DNA of 16,137 nt from Willaertia magna (GCA_902984215.1 CADWAF010004426.1:1-16137); one strand, 5' to 3'; positions 1 to 9,193 are shown, counted from the stretch's first letter. Translations and numbers: made by a program. Notes: generated from the sequence alone by a model not told the origin.

Positions 1-761
1 AAAATTTTTGGCGCGTAATTTATTTTTTTTTTAAGCAAGTTTCTTTTTTGAAAAAAATTTGTTGGTTTTCACTTATGGAGTTCAGGTACTGGTAACTTTA
101 GGCTTTTTCGGGAATTTGGTTTTCCTTGTTGTTTTAGTTATTGAATTATTAGTTATTGTATCAATGGTTGATAATGTAATAGATGTTTGTTTGTGAATAG
201 ATGTCAATAAAGATTCGGATTGGGTGTTTGGATCAATAGAACAGAGGTGGGTATAGAGCAGTAGTAGGAAAGCTGGTAATTGATTATTGGTTCACAAAGC
301 TTTGTGTTAACACGTTTCAATTTTTTTCGGTTGTGTGTACTTAGAAGGCTTTGAATATGAGAAAATAATTGAGTTTTAGGTTGAATCTGACCTACCAATT
401 AAACTTTAATCGTGATAGTTGAATTTTTTAGTTTCACTTTCCTATTTGGCCGAATGTCAATACAGAAATAAGTGCATCATAATTACGAAAACAAGCTTAT
501 TTTAAAGTGGAATTAATTTCCCAGTGCAACAAAACCATGTGGCCTTTGTTTCAGTGATTACAACTACGATTTCAAAAAACAAACTGGGCAGGTCAATTCA
601 CTCTATTTTTAAAAAAAAAATATTTAAAATAAGACTATAAGTGAATTAGGCAATTTAATTTAAGGTAAATTAACTAAAAAGAAAGTATAGTAGGCGACTG
701 AATCACAAAAAAGAGGAAATCTAAGAATTTTATTTAGGTAACTTAAAAAAAAAGAGGAAAT
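1..761. other. Upstream region, no confident gene; possible minus-strand coding tail
   Basis: No complete gene is visible here. On the minus strand, a frame open from 291 down to a TGA at 84-82 (69 codons) has coding-like texture: Ser/Thr/Asn-rich, then a basic end containing KTTRKTKFPKKPK. A second minus frame (398-204) upstream is offset by one base and includes a QIQPKTQLFSHIQ stretch. A GT at 340 and an AG at 274-273 would join the two frames in phase (68-base intron), but no convincing ATG was found upstream. This could be the 3' end of a spliced gene or chance. The 400-761 part is AT-rich with homopolymer runs and presumably holds the promoter and leader of the gene at 762. Confidence 0.25.
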
Positions 762-2528
762 ATGAATGACACTAACCCATCTATTAGAAAGAAAATGAAA
801 AGAACCAACGATAGAGACTGTTTTGAGCAACCTTATTCTTGTTTAGAAAGGTTGTTGTTGGGTTTCAATCAATTAGATTATATTAGATTACAGCAACAAC
901 TACACTACTGCAAATATTCAGGTGCGAATGATGATTCAAGAAAGACAATAAGTTTGGAAACAAATTTACAAAAAGTGTTCACTACTAAGGGGAATAGACG
1001 TTATAGCAAGAAACAAACTCCGTACTTTTGTAAAAGAAAACATCTTTCCATTGATGAATTATTGCCAAGTATTAAGGTTTGGAGGAAAGATATTCAAATT
1101 AGACAAAATGTATATAAAATTTTTAATGTTTATGGAGAAACGCCTAAGTTGGAGAGTATTTTAGTTACGTACTGCGAAATTTTATTAGATACTATTAAAG
1201 CTATTAAATTTATTGTTAAAGAGGAAGAACCTGCTTTAGACGTAATTTCTGACAGCGGTGTTATTCAAGAATTATTAAATGTGCTTTTATTACCTTCTAA
1301 CGACTATCATTTACAACTAATTACAAGAAATAATATTAAACAAGTAGAAGAGGTTCAATATCATATAATTGATATATTTGCTGAAATAACTGGTGTTGGA
1401 AGTACTGAGCATACTCATAAAATTGTAGCAGAATGGAATCTACTTGGTGTGCTTGGTATGTACATGAATCACCCAAATTCAGATATTAGGGCAAGAACCT
1501 TTTGGATTTTATCTAATGTCACTGGATGTTGTAATGCAAGATCACATTTTGTTAATGAACATAATGTTAGTTTATTTGAACAACTTATTACGTGTATAAA
1601 GAATGAAAAAGATATTGAAGCCCTGAAATGGCAAATTACTACATTATCAAACTGTTATTTAAATAGACCTGAATGTACAGATATTTTAAAAGAAGGATTA
1701 GATATTTTACTTTCACAATTAAGTAGAAGTGAAAAAGATATTATTATGGAAGTATGTTATGCCATTAAAGGTATTCTCCAGATAGAGTTGGAAATTAATT
1801 GCAATGATATCCTAAAAAGATTGGTAGAATTAATAATGATAAATAAGGAAGAAATAGTACAGACTAGCCTAGATATGGATACCTCAGGTTTTTATGCTAA
1901 AAATGGTAAAGGATTAGTTCAAGTTAGGATGAGCCTAGAACTAATTATTGTAATATTAGAAATAATAGATAGGATCTGTTGCAAATATTGCCAAGAGCTA
2001 TTACAATTAGATTTACTTTCTATTTTAAAGGAATTGATTTTGAAGTTTGATAAACAAGAACCTCAAATATTTAAATATACCTTTTTAATCATTCATTCAT
2101 TACTAAACTCCAATAGCTTTGAAATTACAGTTTCAGAATTAGAAAGAACTGAATTTGTTCATTTCTTTAATAATTTCATAGACAATAACCACACAAGAGT
2201 TGTTTTTTTAAATGATCTAGGGCAAGTATTGACAAAGTATTATGAATTTAAACGAAAGGATATTTACACAAGATTTTTACATAATTGTTTAAAACTGTTT
2301 AAGCATATTTTAACTGATCCAAAAAGTAAATCTGAAATATTGACTTGTTTCGATATTTTATTTAAGGTTTTAGATATTGAACAAGGAAAAATACTAAGGG
2401 AAAGAAATAATGAATGGGCAACACTTTTGGATATAATTTCAAACTTTTCTCAATGCACTGATTTGGAAGTGAAAAACAAAGCACAAAGCCTACTTAGAAT
2501 TGGAGCGTTCAATAACCTTAGTATTTAA
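762..2528 (+). CDS. Divergent importin-alpha-like ARM-repeat protein
   Basis: This 588-residue protein is built mostly of armadillo-type helical repeats from about residue 95 to the end. The best family signal is at 195-300. STEHT at 214-218 sits where importin-alpha has its TSEHT-like loop, and FWILSNVTG at 247-255 keeps the W...N pair (W248, N252) that binds nuclear localisation signals. The next repeat keeps W290, but T294 occupies the +4 position, and the preceding repeat (HIIDIFAEI) lacks the Trp altogether. The N-terminus has one short basic patch (RKKMKR, 9-14) rather than a clear importin-beta-binding domain. Importin-alpha proteins carry cargo into the nucleus; this one may bind a narrow cargo set or act as a scaffold, which is inference. 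The start ATG follows an A/G-rich leader (aaaaaaagaggaaat). The length is near the family norm of about 520-560. No intron is needed. Another ARM-repeat family remains possible. Confidence 0.7.
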   Translation: MNDTNPSIRKKMKRTNDRDCFEQPYSCLERLLLGFNQLDYIRLQQQLHYCKYSGANDDSRKTISLETNLQKVFTTKGNRRYSKKQTPYFCKRKHLSIDELLPSIKVWRKDIQIRQNVYKIFNVYGETPKLESILVTYCEILLDTIKAIKFIVKEEEPALDVISDSGVIQELLNVLLLPSNDYHLQLITRNNIKQVEEVQYHIIDIFAEITGVGSTEHTHKIVAEWNLLGVLGMYMNHPNSDIRARTFWILSNVTGCCNARSHFVNEHNVSLFEQLITCIKNEKDIEALKWQITTLSNCYLNRPECTDILKEGLDILLSQLSRSEKDIIMEVCYAIKGILQIELEINCNDILKRLVELIMINKEEIVQTSLDMDTSGFYAKNGKGLVQVRMSLELIIVILEIIDRICCKYCQELLQLDLLSILKELILKFDKQEPQIFKYTFLIIHSLLNSNSFEITVSELERTEFVHFFNNFIDNNHTRVVFLNDLGQVLTKYYEFKRKDIYTRFLHNCLKLFKHILTDPKSKSEILTCFDILFKVLDIEQGKILRERNNEWATLLDIISNFSQCTDLEVKNKAQSLLRIGAFNNLSI

Positions 2529-2751
2529 ATTACCATCTACACATAAAACTAAATTCTTACTTCAACTTGTATACGCCCACTAAAAATTTGTACTTTTTAA
2601 TAGGTTTAGAATCCTGATATTTGAAGCCTATTATGTCATTGTAGTATTGGTATTATCATTCAAACAAAGCATACAAGTCGGAGTTTCCTTTCACCTGCAA
2701 AAAGTTCCACAAATAAAAATAGGATATGGAAAGAAAGTCATCCACAAAAAA
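2529..2751. other. Intergenic spacer between two plus-strand genes
   Basis: This 223-base spacer holds the 3' flank of the importin-like gene and the promoter/leader of the kinase. The kinase frame is open back to 2647, but only with a TTG at its head and no ATG before 2752, so I treat this stretch as leader. No RNA gene or repeat was recognised. Confidence 0.4.
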
Positions 2752-5700
2752 ATGTCTGAATCATCCGGATTTTCAAGTGGCAATAATAACTCTTCAAGTA
2801 ATAAGAATGATAAAAAGAAGCAGAAAAATAATCAACAAATTACGGAATTAGAATTAATAGTAAATAATAAATCGCAACAACAACAAGGACAATCCATGGA
2901 TATACCTTTACAAAAAATTACAAAACCTGTTCCTTCACTAACACTTCAATTTTCTTCTACTAATGATATAGAAATACCATCATCTACCTCTTCTTCACTA
3001 AACAATAATAATAGTTCTAATAGTAATAGAAGTAGTAGTGGAAGTGGAAGTACTGGAACTAATACCAATAGTTCATTAATCTTCCCAATAAATATCTCAC
3101 CAACCTCTCCAACAAGTCCATACTTTACTCCAAATAATATTTTTAATAATTTAAGTGATTACGCTACAAAAACTTTACCGCCAAGATTGAATAGGGGTGA
3201 GAATAGTTCTTCTTATAATACTTTATTAAATTATCATTTTCCGAAAGGTAGCCTTTTTGGCGGGAATAATAATTATTCTTCATATAATAATAATACTTCT
3301 TATAATTTAAATAGTAATTATTCAGTACCGAATTTAAATCAATTAAATAATTGTAATAATAATAGTTGTAATATATTAAATATTCCATTAAATATAAATA
3401 ATAATAATTTAGATGCAGAGTTAAGGAGAAGATCATCTTTTGCTCCAAATAGACTGAAAAGAGCTCATAGTGTTCTAGGAAGTAAATTAACTCATATGTC
3501 TCTAGTTAGACATCATTTAGATCCTAAATGGGATTTAAGAAATGATGATTGTTTCGGAGATGATATCGAGAATGAAGAAGATGAAAATAATAATTCTTCT
3601 CCTATCGCTATTAAATCATCTCCTAGACGTGGTAATAATAATAACAATGGTTTAATTGCAGCTGGAGCTTCAAATAGTTATCAACCTACTTCCAACGTTG
3701 GAGGATATAATAATTCACCAAGGCTAACGGTTGTTAATAGTTCTACTGTAGTGAACAATAATGGCGGGACAACAACGGGTAATGCTGGTAATACTACAAT
3801 TGGTAATACGATAACGAGTAGAGATAGAGCAATGAGTGTAGATTTAAGTACGTTAACAATGACAGATAAGATGAATGATATTATAAAAGAGAGGGCTATA
3901 ACAATTCATCAGAAGATGATTAGAGATTTAAAAACTTTTTTATGGGAATTAAAAGATATTGAAACCAAAAAGACAATTGAATTAAAACAATTGGAACAAT
4001 TAGCAAAAGATATTTTAGATTGTGATTCTGTAGATGATTTATGTAAAAGAGATTATATGATAGAATTACAAACAATTTTAAATCATTGTATTGAAAATAT
4101 GAGATATCAATCACAACAATTATTACCTCAAAATTCTTCCATGAGTAATCATGTTGAAAATTATATAACGAATGCTACATTTAGTGGGAGTGGTAGTAGT
4201 TTTAGTGAGTTTTTAAATATGCAAAATTCAGAATATTTTGAATCATTAAGACAAGCAAAGAAATTTATTTTTATATTTAGTAGATTGAACAGAGTTTTAG
4301 AAATTTATAAAAGATTTTATCAAAAGAAGAATCAAGAAAGTATTAAAGAATTAATTAAACAACAACGTCAAAGATTTAAATCTATTGCTGTGATTGATTC
4401 TCCTACGAAAGGAATAAAGGGACCTTTTCCAACAACACCCACAAATGAAGTTAGCAATTTTGGTGGTGGTAGTAAGCCAAGTACACCTACAGTACAACCA
4501 AACAATAATATTATAAATATTGGTCAACTGTCTTTACCTAAATTACCAGGTATTAATAGTGAAGATAATGAAGAATATGATAATATTTCATCAAATAGTT
4601 CAAAATCAAATAGTTCTAAGAAAAGTAATATTACTGGTTCTCCACATATTTCACCTAGAGTTTCAGTTGATGATAATAATAGTCCAATACCTGAAAAGAA
4701 GAAATCAGAAGGATTTTTTGCAAGATTTAAAACATTATTTACATCTAAAAGGGAAGAAGATATTTTACTACCAATGACAAGTACTAAATCAAGGTCAGCT
4801 ACTAATACGCCAAAAGGTAGTAGTAAGAAAGAAGATATACATAGTACTTTACATCATTCAAACACGCAACCTATCTTACCAACAACGCCTAAAACACCTA
4901 TTGCTGAGAATTTGAGTGTTGTAACAACGAAAAGTATTAATCCCACACCACAACCTCAACAACCAATTGAAATACTTTGTAGAATATGTGAGGAATTAGT
5001 TCCTAGAGATAAATTAGCTGAGCACTCAGCGACATGTGCAGTAAAACATAAATTAGAAATGCAAAATGTTACAGTTTCCGAAAAGATTAAGAATATAAGA
5101 AAAGCAATAGAAAAAACGTTAAGGAAACATAAATCGAAAACGTTACATAAACTTTACAAAATTGCTAAAAGGGCAGAAGATTTAAGGGATAGAAATGAAT
5201 TACAAGAAATGATTGGTAATTTAAATCAAATTATAGATTCACATAAAGAAGATAATTATGCTGGAAATAATTATAGAATTTCAGTTTATGCTAAACGTTT
5301 GCATGATGTAATAGAATCTAAATGTACAACATTATTACAAGAAGAAAAACAACAATTAATTAATCAACAAACACAAAATAGTGTTAAAAAACCAAAAATA
5401 TCAGATTTTGAAATTGTAAAACCAATATCTAGAGGAGCTTATGGTAGAGTTTATTTAGTTAAAAAGAAAAGTACTAAAGATATTTATGCTATTAAGGTTA
5501 TTAAAAAGAATTATTTATATAAACATAAAAATTTCAAAACATTGACAAACCAACAAGATTTAATTAATGAGAGAACTATTATGAAAATGTTAATTGAAAG
5601 TAATGAACAATCACCGTTTATTGTAAACTTTTATTATTCATTCGCTGGTAAGAAGTATTTGTATATTGTTATGGAATATTGCCCTGGAGGATCATTAGAT

Positions 5701-6837
5701 TGTTTATTGGCTGAGAAGTTGGAAAGAGGTGAGGCCTTTGATGTTGATACAGTTAGACATATCGCTGCTGAGACTTGTTTGGCATTATCTGATTTACATC
5801 ACAATAAAATTGTTCATAGAGATTTAAAGCCAGATAATATGCTTATTGATAGAAATGGACATTTAAAGTTAACAGATTTTGGTTTATCAGAAATTGGTTT
5901 AATGGACAGAGAAGATGAACAAACAAATACCAAATCACAAGTTGGTTTAGATGAAATTGAAATGCAATCAGTTAGAGGCACACCTGACTATTTAGCTCCA
6001 GAATTATTGTTGGGTATAGGACATTCAGAAGCTGTAGATTATTGGGCTTTAGGTTGTATTTGTTTTGAATTGTTGTTTGGTTGTCCTCCATTCAATGATG
6101 AAACACCTGAATTGATATTTGATAATATATTGTCACATAGGGTTAATTGGGTTGACCAAAGTTTATTACCAGATGAAATTGTATCCAGTGGAGTATTAGA
6201 TTTTATTGATAGATTATTAGATCCTAATCCACAAACAAGATTGAATGAAAAGACATTAAAACAACATCCATTTATGAAGAATGTTAATTGGGATAAAGTT
6301 CTAAAAGAACCACTAGGTGTATTACCAAACAATCCAGATTTATTAGATACTTCTAGATTTAAGATGAGAGAAGAGAACTATCCAATGTTAAACAAATGTG
6401 ATTCAACAGGTGGTATAGCAACAGACAACAAATCACTATCTGACATTGATGATTCTAGTGAAACTGCAAGCTTTTCTGAAATTATACCTGGTTCCATAGA
6501 TCAAACACCACCTTTATTATCATCACAAAGTATGAGAGACATGAAAAGCTTTTTACAATCATCTAGTAATTTAGCTCGTTCCTTAAGAAGTAATAGTTTT
6601 ACCAGCACTACAAGTGGAAGTGATAAAACTCCAACACAAAATAGTTTAGGTTCTTCTCTCATTCTTCCTTCTGATTTAATCGTGAGTCCACCAAATGAAT
6701 TTGATCCAATTGTGAATGTGAATACACATGCTCTCACTAGGTTGAATGAACAAGCACTGAATGAACAATTAATTTTAAAGTATTCAATGGGATCACCTAC
6801 TGCAAATAGTTTAAAGACTTCCTCTATTCATAATTAA
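2752..6837 (+). CDS. IREH1/MAST-like AGC serine/threonine kinase with C2HC zinc finger
   Basis: This is a 1361-residue protein if it starts at the first in-frame ATG (aaaaaaATGtct). The N-terminal ~370 residues are low-complexity Asn/Ser-rich. A charged helical region spans about 374-530. A C2HC finger follows: C743, C746, H758, C762 in CRICEELVPRDKLAEHSATC. It matches the small finger found before the kinase domain in plant IRE/IREH kinases. The kinase domain runs from about 884 to 1172: glycine loop SRGAYGRV (893-900), ATP lysine K915, HRD with D1024, DFG D1042, and GTPDYLAPE ending at E1084. DETPELIFDNIL after the APE region is typical of the IREH/MAST/Greatwall group. The DFG-APE segment is somewhat long because of an acidic/polar insert. 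All catalytic residues are present, so an active kinase is expected. Relatives act in the cell cycle, nutrient response and polarised growth; the substrate here is unknown. The C-terminal 190 residues are Ser-rich and probably phosphorylated. Confidence 0.9.
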   Translation: MSESSGFSSGNNNSSSNKNDKKKQKNNQQITELELIVNNKSQQQQGQSMDIPLQKITKPVPSLTLQFSSTNDIEIPSSTSSSLNNNNSSNSNRSSSGSGSTGTNTNSSLIFPINISPTSPTSPYFTPNNIFNNLSDYATKTLPPRLNRGENSSSYNTLLNYHFPKGSLFGGNNNYSSYNNNTSYNLNSNYSVPNLNQLNNCNNNSCNILNIPLNINNNNLDAELRRRSSFAPNRLKRAHSVLGSKLTHMSLVRHHLDPKWDLRNDDCFGDDIENEEDENNNSSPIAIKSSPRRGNNNNNGLIAAGASNSYQPTSNVGGYNNSPRLTVVNSSTVVNNNGGTTTGNAGNTTIGNTITSRDRAMSVDLSTLTMTDKMNDIIKERAITIHQKMIRDLKTFLWELKDIETKKTIELKQLEQLAKDILDCDSVDDLCKRDYMIELQTILNHCIENMRYQSQQLLPQNSSMSNHVENYITNATFSGSGSSFSEFLNMQNSEYFESLRQAKKFIFIFSRLNRVLEIYKRFYQKKNQESIKELIKQQRQRFKSIAVIDSPTKGIKGPFPTTPTNEVSNFGGGSKPSTPTVQPNNNIINIGQLSLPKLPGINSEDNEEYDNISSNSSKSNSSKKSNITGSPHISPRVSVDDNNSPIPEKKKSEGFFARFKTLFTSKREEDILLPMTSTKSRSATNTPKGSSKKEDIHSTLHHSNTQPILPTTPKTPIAENLSVVTTKSINPTPQPQQPIEILCRICEELVPRDKLAEHSATCAVKHKLEMQNVTVSEKIKNIRKAIEKTLRKHKSKTLHKLYKIAKRAEDLRDRNELQEMIGNLNQIIDSHKEDNYAGNNYRISVYAKRLHDVIESKCTTLLQEEKQQLINQQTQNSVKKPKISDFEIVKPISRGAYGRVYLVKKKSTKDIYAIKVIKKNYLYKHKNFKTLTNQQDLINERTIMKMLIESNEQSPFIVNFYYSFAGKKYLYIVMEYCPGGSLDCLLAEKLERGEAFDVDTVRHIAAETCLALSDLHHNKIVHRDLKPDNMLIDRNGHLKLTDFGLSEIGLMDREDEQTNTKSQVGLDEIEMQSVRGTPDYLAPELLLGIGHSEAVDYWALGCICFELLFGCPPFNDETPELIFDNILSHRVNWVDQSLLPDEIVSSGVLDFIDRLLDPNPQTRLNEKTLKQHPFMKNVNWDKVLKEPLGVLPNNPDLLDTSRFKMREENYPMLNKCDSTGGIATDNKSLSDIDDSSETASFSEIIPGSIDQTPPLLSSQSMRDMKSFLQSSSNLARSLRSNSFTSTTSGSDKTPTQNSLGSSLILPSDLIVSPPNEFDPIVNVNTHALTRLNEQALNEQLILKYSMGSPTANSLKTSSIHN

Positions 6838-7035
6838 TTTTGTGAAAGTGGATAAATTGTATTTTTACTGACAACTTTATTTCTTTTTCAATACACATGT
6901 AATTCAAACATTGACTTTGTTGCACACAAGGTGTTCTTTCGCTTAATTTTATAAACTAGAAGGCGGTGAATCATTGAAGAGGCCATTGTTATTTAAGGTT
7001 TGCAATAAGAAAAAAAAATGTAAAAACAATAAACA

Positions 7036-7429
7036 ATGGATTTGTCTCACCTCTCCAATTCCACAATACAATCTTTTCAATTTACCTTTAGTAATTCTGA
7101 AAATCCTTTATTACAACAACACTTACACAACTTTATCTCTCCCTCACCTTACATTTCAAGTCTTCCCTCAATGTGCCTTAATGAAGAACAACTAATAGAA
7201 AGGGTAAAAGAAATGGAATTATTAATTATTAAAAAAATTACAATTCCATTTTAATAAAATTTTTGTTATTTCAACAAATAACAATGAAAATCCAGCTGTT
7301 GCCAATTCAACTGTAGTTGTTACTTCTCCAAGAAAAATTCAGAGCCAAAATGTAAACAGTGCACAACAATTAATGATATTTGTTGTTTTTCTTTTTGCAA
7401 CAGTTTTATTTGTGAGCTGCTTTTTTTAA
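7036..7429 (+). CDS. Small predicted tail-anchored membrane protein (spliced, or frame-broken)
   Basis: No family is recognised. The 5' frame starts at ATG 7036 (aacaATGg) and runs to a stop at 7252-7254; its part before the proposed donor is 56 residues and Ser/Asn/Gln-rich, ending LNEEQLIER. A second frame, offset by one base, is open from 7226 to a TAA at 7427-7429. It encodes a polar segment (NNNENPAVANSTVVV) and a hydrophobic C-terminal anchor, LMIFVVFLFATVLFVSCFF. Two readings join them. In one, an intron at 7204-7342 (GTAAAA...TTCAG) gives 84 residues. In the other, a one-base slip in the A7 run at 7231-7237 gives about 130 residues. The polar segment before the anchor looks coding, which favours the second; canonical splice sites favour the first. 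The end of the protein would insert into a membrane with the bulk facing the cytosol. It lies between the kinase and the RCC1-like gene, all on the same strand. Confidence 0.5.
7204..7342 (+). other. Candidate intron in the tail-anchored gene
   Basis: The donor GTAAAA follows AGG (7201-7203), and the acceptor ATTCAG ends at 7342. The length of 139 bases restores frame with the hydrophobic tail. No AG occurs between 7211 and 7294, which limits the alternatives. The interior contains a 10-base inverted repeat and an A7 run. Confidence 0.35.
7211..7251. repeat. Perfect 10-base inverted repeat around an A7 run
   Basis: aaatggaatt at 7211-7220 is the reverse complement of aattccattt at 7242-7251, with a 21-base loop that contains aaaaaaa (7231-7237). 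It lies exactly where the two frames of the small membrane protein change over. It may be structure within an intron or a frame-slip context. With this base composition chance is also possible. Confidence 0.5.
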
Positions 7430-7433
7430 TAAT

Positions 7434-7442
7434 TATATAAAG
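7434..7442 (+). promoter_or_regulatory. TATA-like element upstream of the RCC1-like gene
   Basis: tatataaag lies 76 bases before the ATG at 7510 and just after the stop of the preceding gene. Its position suits a core promoter, but AT-rich DNA makes such matches common. Confidence 0.3.
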
Positions 7443-7509
7443 TCTTATTTTAATAAATTTTTATGAAATTGTTGTAAAATTCAATTTTGATTTGGTTGTC
7501 TGAAAAAAA

Positions 7510-9051
7510 ATGTCTCAACAACAGAAAAAATTAATTAATATTCACGGAAAATTTACACAAGAAAATAAATTAAATATTAAAACATTTAAATCAATTAATC
7601 AATTTATTCCAAAATATTTATTACCCACAAATAATTTACAACAAAATTTTCTAAATAATGAAATAAACTCTTTACAAATTGAAAATTCACAATATTTCGA
7701 TTACACACAATTTTCTTTACAAACTAAAGAAAATATATTTATTTATAATTACGAAAAATATTTATTTGAAAAATTAATTTTAAAAAAAAATATTGACATT
7801 TCACAAATAATTAATTATTCTTTTAAATTAACTGATTTGTATACTAATAATTATGAAAAGAGTATTGCTTTACTTTTAAATAATAATAAATTATATTTGG
7901 AAAGAGATTTAGAAATAAAATTAATTGACTTGCCAATTTTAGAAAATGATTATTTTAATTTTGTTACTGAAATTGGTGTTGGTGGTGGATATTTATTAAC
8001 TACAAGTATGTAATTTATAACAGTTTTGTAAATTTTTACATTTTTTTTAAAAAACAACAAATATTTGTGTATATTGTAACTTTAAATTTTTTACAAAAAA
8101 AAAAGAATACAATAATAATTTATACGTTTTTGGAAAAAATTTTGATCACAGTTTAGGAGGAACAGTTGACAAATATAATGAAATTACTTTACAACCAACA
8201 ATATTTAAAATGCAATTAAAAATTATTGACGTACAGTGTGGTTATTCACATACAATAATTAGAAGTGAAGAAGGTACATGTTATGGTTGTGGATATAATT
8301 GTTATTTAAATATTGGTGTATTAGATGATGAAAGTTATATTAAAGAATTTACTATAATTGAAATGTTAAAAAATTGTGTTAAAAAACATGTTTGTGGAGC
8401 TTTTCATTCTGTTTTTTTAACTTATTTTAATGATGTTTATGTTTGTGGATTACAAGAAGAGTAAGTAAATTAAAATTTCAAAAATAACATTTTTTTAAAA
8501 GTGGTCAACTTGGAGTGATTAATCAAATAGATGATCTTTATGGAGATCTTTATGAAAACTGTTTAACACTTACAAAATTAGAATTAAATAACATTATTGA
8601 ATTTAAAGCCATAGCTGCAGGCGAATATTGTACTTATTTATTAGGAATGGATAATGAAATTATTTGTACTGGTTTTTCAAAAGATGTATTTCTTCCACAA
8701 TCTTATAATGAACTGGAACAAGAAGAAGAAGAACTGGAAGATAACGAAGAAAAAAGATTAGAAAGAAAGAATAATTATTTAAATTTAGAAAAAGATAAGA
8801 TTGAATATTTAGAGTTTAAAGATTGTTATTGTGTATTGAAATTAAAAGAAAAATTGATGGAAAAGAATGAATTTAATGATGAAAATGATGAAGTTGATTT
8901 AATTGTAAATGATTGTAAAGATGGATTTTTTGTAATGATTTTGTGTAAAAGTGGAGATGAAGGGGTATCAAAAAGTATGCAAATATTTTGGAAAAATTTA
9001 AAAGAAATCATTGTCAATAATTATTTTAGCGACATTTCTGTAATGTTGTAA
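7510..9051 (+). CDS. RCC1-repeat protein with C-terminal BTB-like stub, three exons
   Basis: The exons are 7510-8005, 8106-8460 and 8502-9051, giving 466 residues; phases match at both junctions. RCC1-type beta-propeller blades are visible. One is NNLYVFGKNFDHSLGG, opening exon 2. It is followed by IIDVQCGYSHTIIRSEEGTCYGCGYN and VCGAFHSVFL...VYVCGLQEDGQLG, where GQLG forms across the second junction. A later blade reads FKAIAAGEYCTYLLGMDNEIICTG. An acidic/Lys-rich insert (about 350-370) interrupts the last part. The end, FWKNLKEIIVNNYFSDISVML, resembles the first helix and strand of a BTB domain and then stops, so the BTB looks truncated. RCC1 propellers are protein- or chromatin-binding platforms; RCC1-BTB proteins often serve as cullin-3 adaptors. 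Exon 1 is poorly conserved in pattern. An alternative end uses a splice at 8975-9086 and a stop at 9137-9139. Start ATG: gaaaaaaaATGtct. Confidence 0.75.
8006..8105 (+). other. Intron 1 of the RCC1-like gene
   Basis: GTATGT donor and an A-rich acceptor (aaaaaaaaaag), 100 bases. Splicing changes AGT-ATG-TAA at the end of the first open frame to AAA-TAC-AAT and continues directly into an RCC1 blade. Confidence 0.8.
8461..8501 (+). other. Intron 2 of the RCC1-like gene
   Basis: GTAAGT donor and ttttttaaaag acceptor, only 41 bases. Joining the flanks creates GLQEDGQLGV, an RCC1 signature split by the intron, which strongly supports it. Confidence 0.88.
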
Positions 9052-9085
9052 TTTAAATTTTCCCATTTGCCTGTCAATAAAAAAA

Positions 9086-9139
9086 GGTGAACTCTTTGGT
9101 ACTTCTTCTAATGTTCCAATGAAACTAGCTCTTCCTTAA
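9086..9139 (+). other. Possible terminal exon or BTB relic downstream of the RCC1-like gene
   Basis: A short open segment reads GELFGTSSNVPMKLALP and then stops at 9137-9139. It is one base out of frame with the 9051-ending exon. A GTATGC donor at 8975 and a aaaaaaag acceptor ending at 9086 would join it in phase (112-base intron, total 458 residues) and replace the BTB-like end. MKLAL resembles the HKLAL motif of BTB domains, so it could instead be the decayed continuation of that domain. Confidence 0.3.
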
Positions 9140-9193
9140 GTAAGCATCAATATTAAGAAGTTAACAACACAACACATTGTAGCTTAATATAAA

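Noticed and set aside
2647..2751. N-terminal extension of the kinase frame
   Set aside because: The only possible start is TTG at 2647; the first ATG is at 2752 in a good A-rich context.
3164..3448. Minus-strand Tyr/Asn-rich frame
   Set aside because: Antisense of AAT-rich tracts in the kinase gene; composition is fully explained by the opposite strand.
6039..6737. Two minus-strand frames (6039-6332, 6501-6737)
   Set aside because: They overlap the conserved kinase domain and its C-terminal tail on the other strand and show no family features.
6974..7195. Plus-strand 73-codon frame starting with TTG
   Set aside because: It lacks an ATG at its head and overlaps, in another frame, the better-supported ATG frame at 7036.
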